Positions 5,525-5,649 of a stretch of 5,649 bases of DNA are shown piece by piece; positions within the stretch are counted from its first letter, which is position 1; every line of letters begins with the position of its first letter. The position numbers were made by a program, and so were the translations under genes. The notes below the pieces were generated by a model that saw only the letters and a list, made by a program, of their open reading frames with translations, ran no database searches and was not told the origin of the DNA. This stretch comes from Lachnospiraceae bacterium (GTDB taxonomy: Bacteria > Bacillota > Clostridia > Lachnospirales > Lachnospiraceae): contig DNJW01000147.1 of assembly GCA_003488965.1 (NCBI GenBank), positions 1 to 5,649 on the forward strand, in the 5' to 3' direction.

Positions 5525-5595
5525 TTATTTCTTCGTTCCATAACTGCGGATAAGCTGCAGCGGGTATGCAAAAAGCTAAAGTATATGCTTAAATC

Positions 5596-5609
5596 AGATT
5601 TATAAATCT
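5596..5609 (-). promoter_or_regulatory. Perfect 14-bp palindrome, candidate operator in the regulator's leader
   Basis: AGATTTATAAATCT reads the same on both strands, with two further matching pairs beyond one mismatch (ATC and CAT flanks). It sits 10 bases downstream of the -10, around the start of transcription, where a bound repressor would block initiation. It could serve autoregulation by the LacI-family protein. However, members with the hinge leucine usually prefer a central CG step and this centre is TA, so another regulator or an RNA hairpin is possible. Confidence 0.45.
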
Positions 5610-5618
5610 CATAAAAAT

Positions 5619-5647
5619 ATTATAGCCTGAAAAAAGAAAATATGCAA
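5619..5647 (-). promoter_or_regulatory. Sigma-A promoter of the LacI-family gene
   Basis: On the - strand, TTGCAT (5647-5642) is followed after exactly 17 bases by a consensus TATAAT (5624-5619). The -35 matches only the TTG part of TTGACA, but spacing and -10 are ideal. Transcription would begin near 5612 and give a leader of about 100 bases that includes the palindrome. Confidence 0.6.
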
Positions 5648-5649
5648 TA

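Noticed and set aside
5515..5571. Longer LacI-family start at TTG 5571 or ATG 5541
   Set aside because: No ribosome binding site for either, and the added residues do not match the family; ATG 5514 has TAAGGA.

Overview
The window looks like chromosome of a spore-forming, anaerobic Clostridia-type Firmicute, most likely Lachnospiraceae. The reasons are moderate GC, strong GGAGG-type ribosome binding sites, an alpha/beta-type small acid-soluble spore protein (SASP), and a zinc-ribbon/TPM membrane pair common in that group. This assignment comes from protein style, not from a database match. There is no CRISPR array, tRNA, rRNA, insertion sequence or phage gene. Five complete genes on the + strand are followed by a convergent regulator on the - strand, and there is a partial gene at the left edge.

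Left block (1-2146): the tail of an unidentified gene (2-88), then a double zinc-ribbon protein with one C-terminal membrane segment (109-1194), then a secreted or anchored TPM-domain protein (1208-2053). The last two are 13 bp apart and resemble Bacillus subtilis YdjG-YdjH, which accompany PspA and the SPFH protein YdjI. The block closes with a long hairpin and a T-run.

Middle block (2147-3278): candidate promoter elements, a leader holding a possible 20-codon ORF whose stop overlaps the next start, a DJ-1/PfpI protein (2282-2842), and a two-CBS-domain protein (2853-3278) 10 bp later. The 241 bp from 3279 to 3519 hold no gene and no clear terminator; their right end carries a candidate sigma-G promoter.

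Right block (3462-5649): a SASP gene (3520-3720), a GAAA-capped hairpin, and a small alarmone synthetase of the YwaC/RelP type (3792-4466). The synthetase meets, tail to tail and 13 bp away, a LacI-family repressor on the - strand (4480-5514). The repressor has a good promoter at the right edge, with a perfect 14-bp palindrome just downstream of the -10. Its target genes are probably beyond the right edge.

No wholly new system can be proven here. The best leads are the overlapping leader ORF before the DJ-1 gene, the alarmone synthetase placed directly behind a spore gene with no separate promoter evident, the DarB/CbpB-like CBS protein near that synthetase, and the YdjG/YdjH-type pair.
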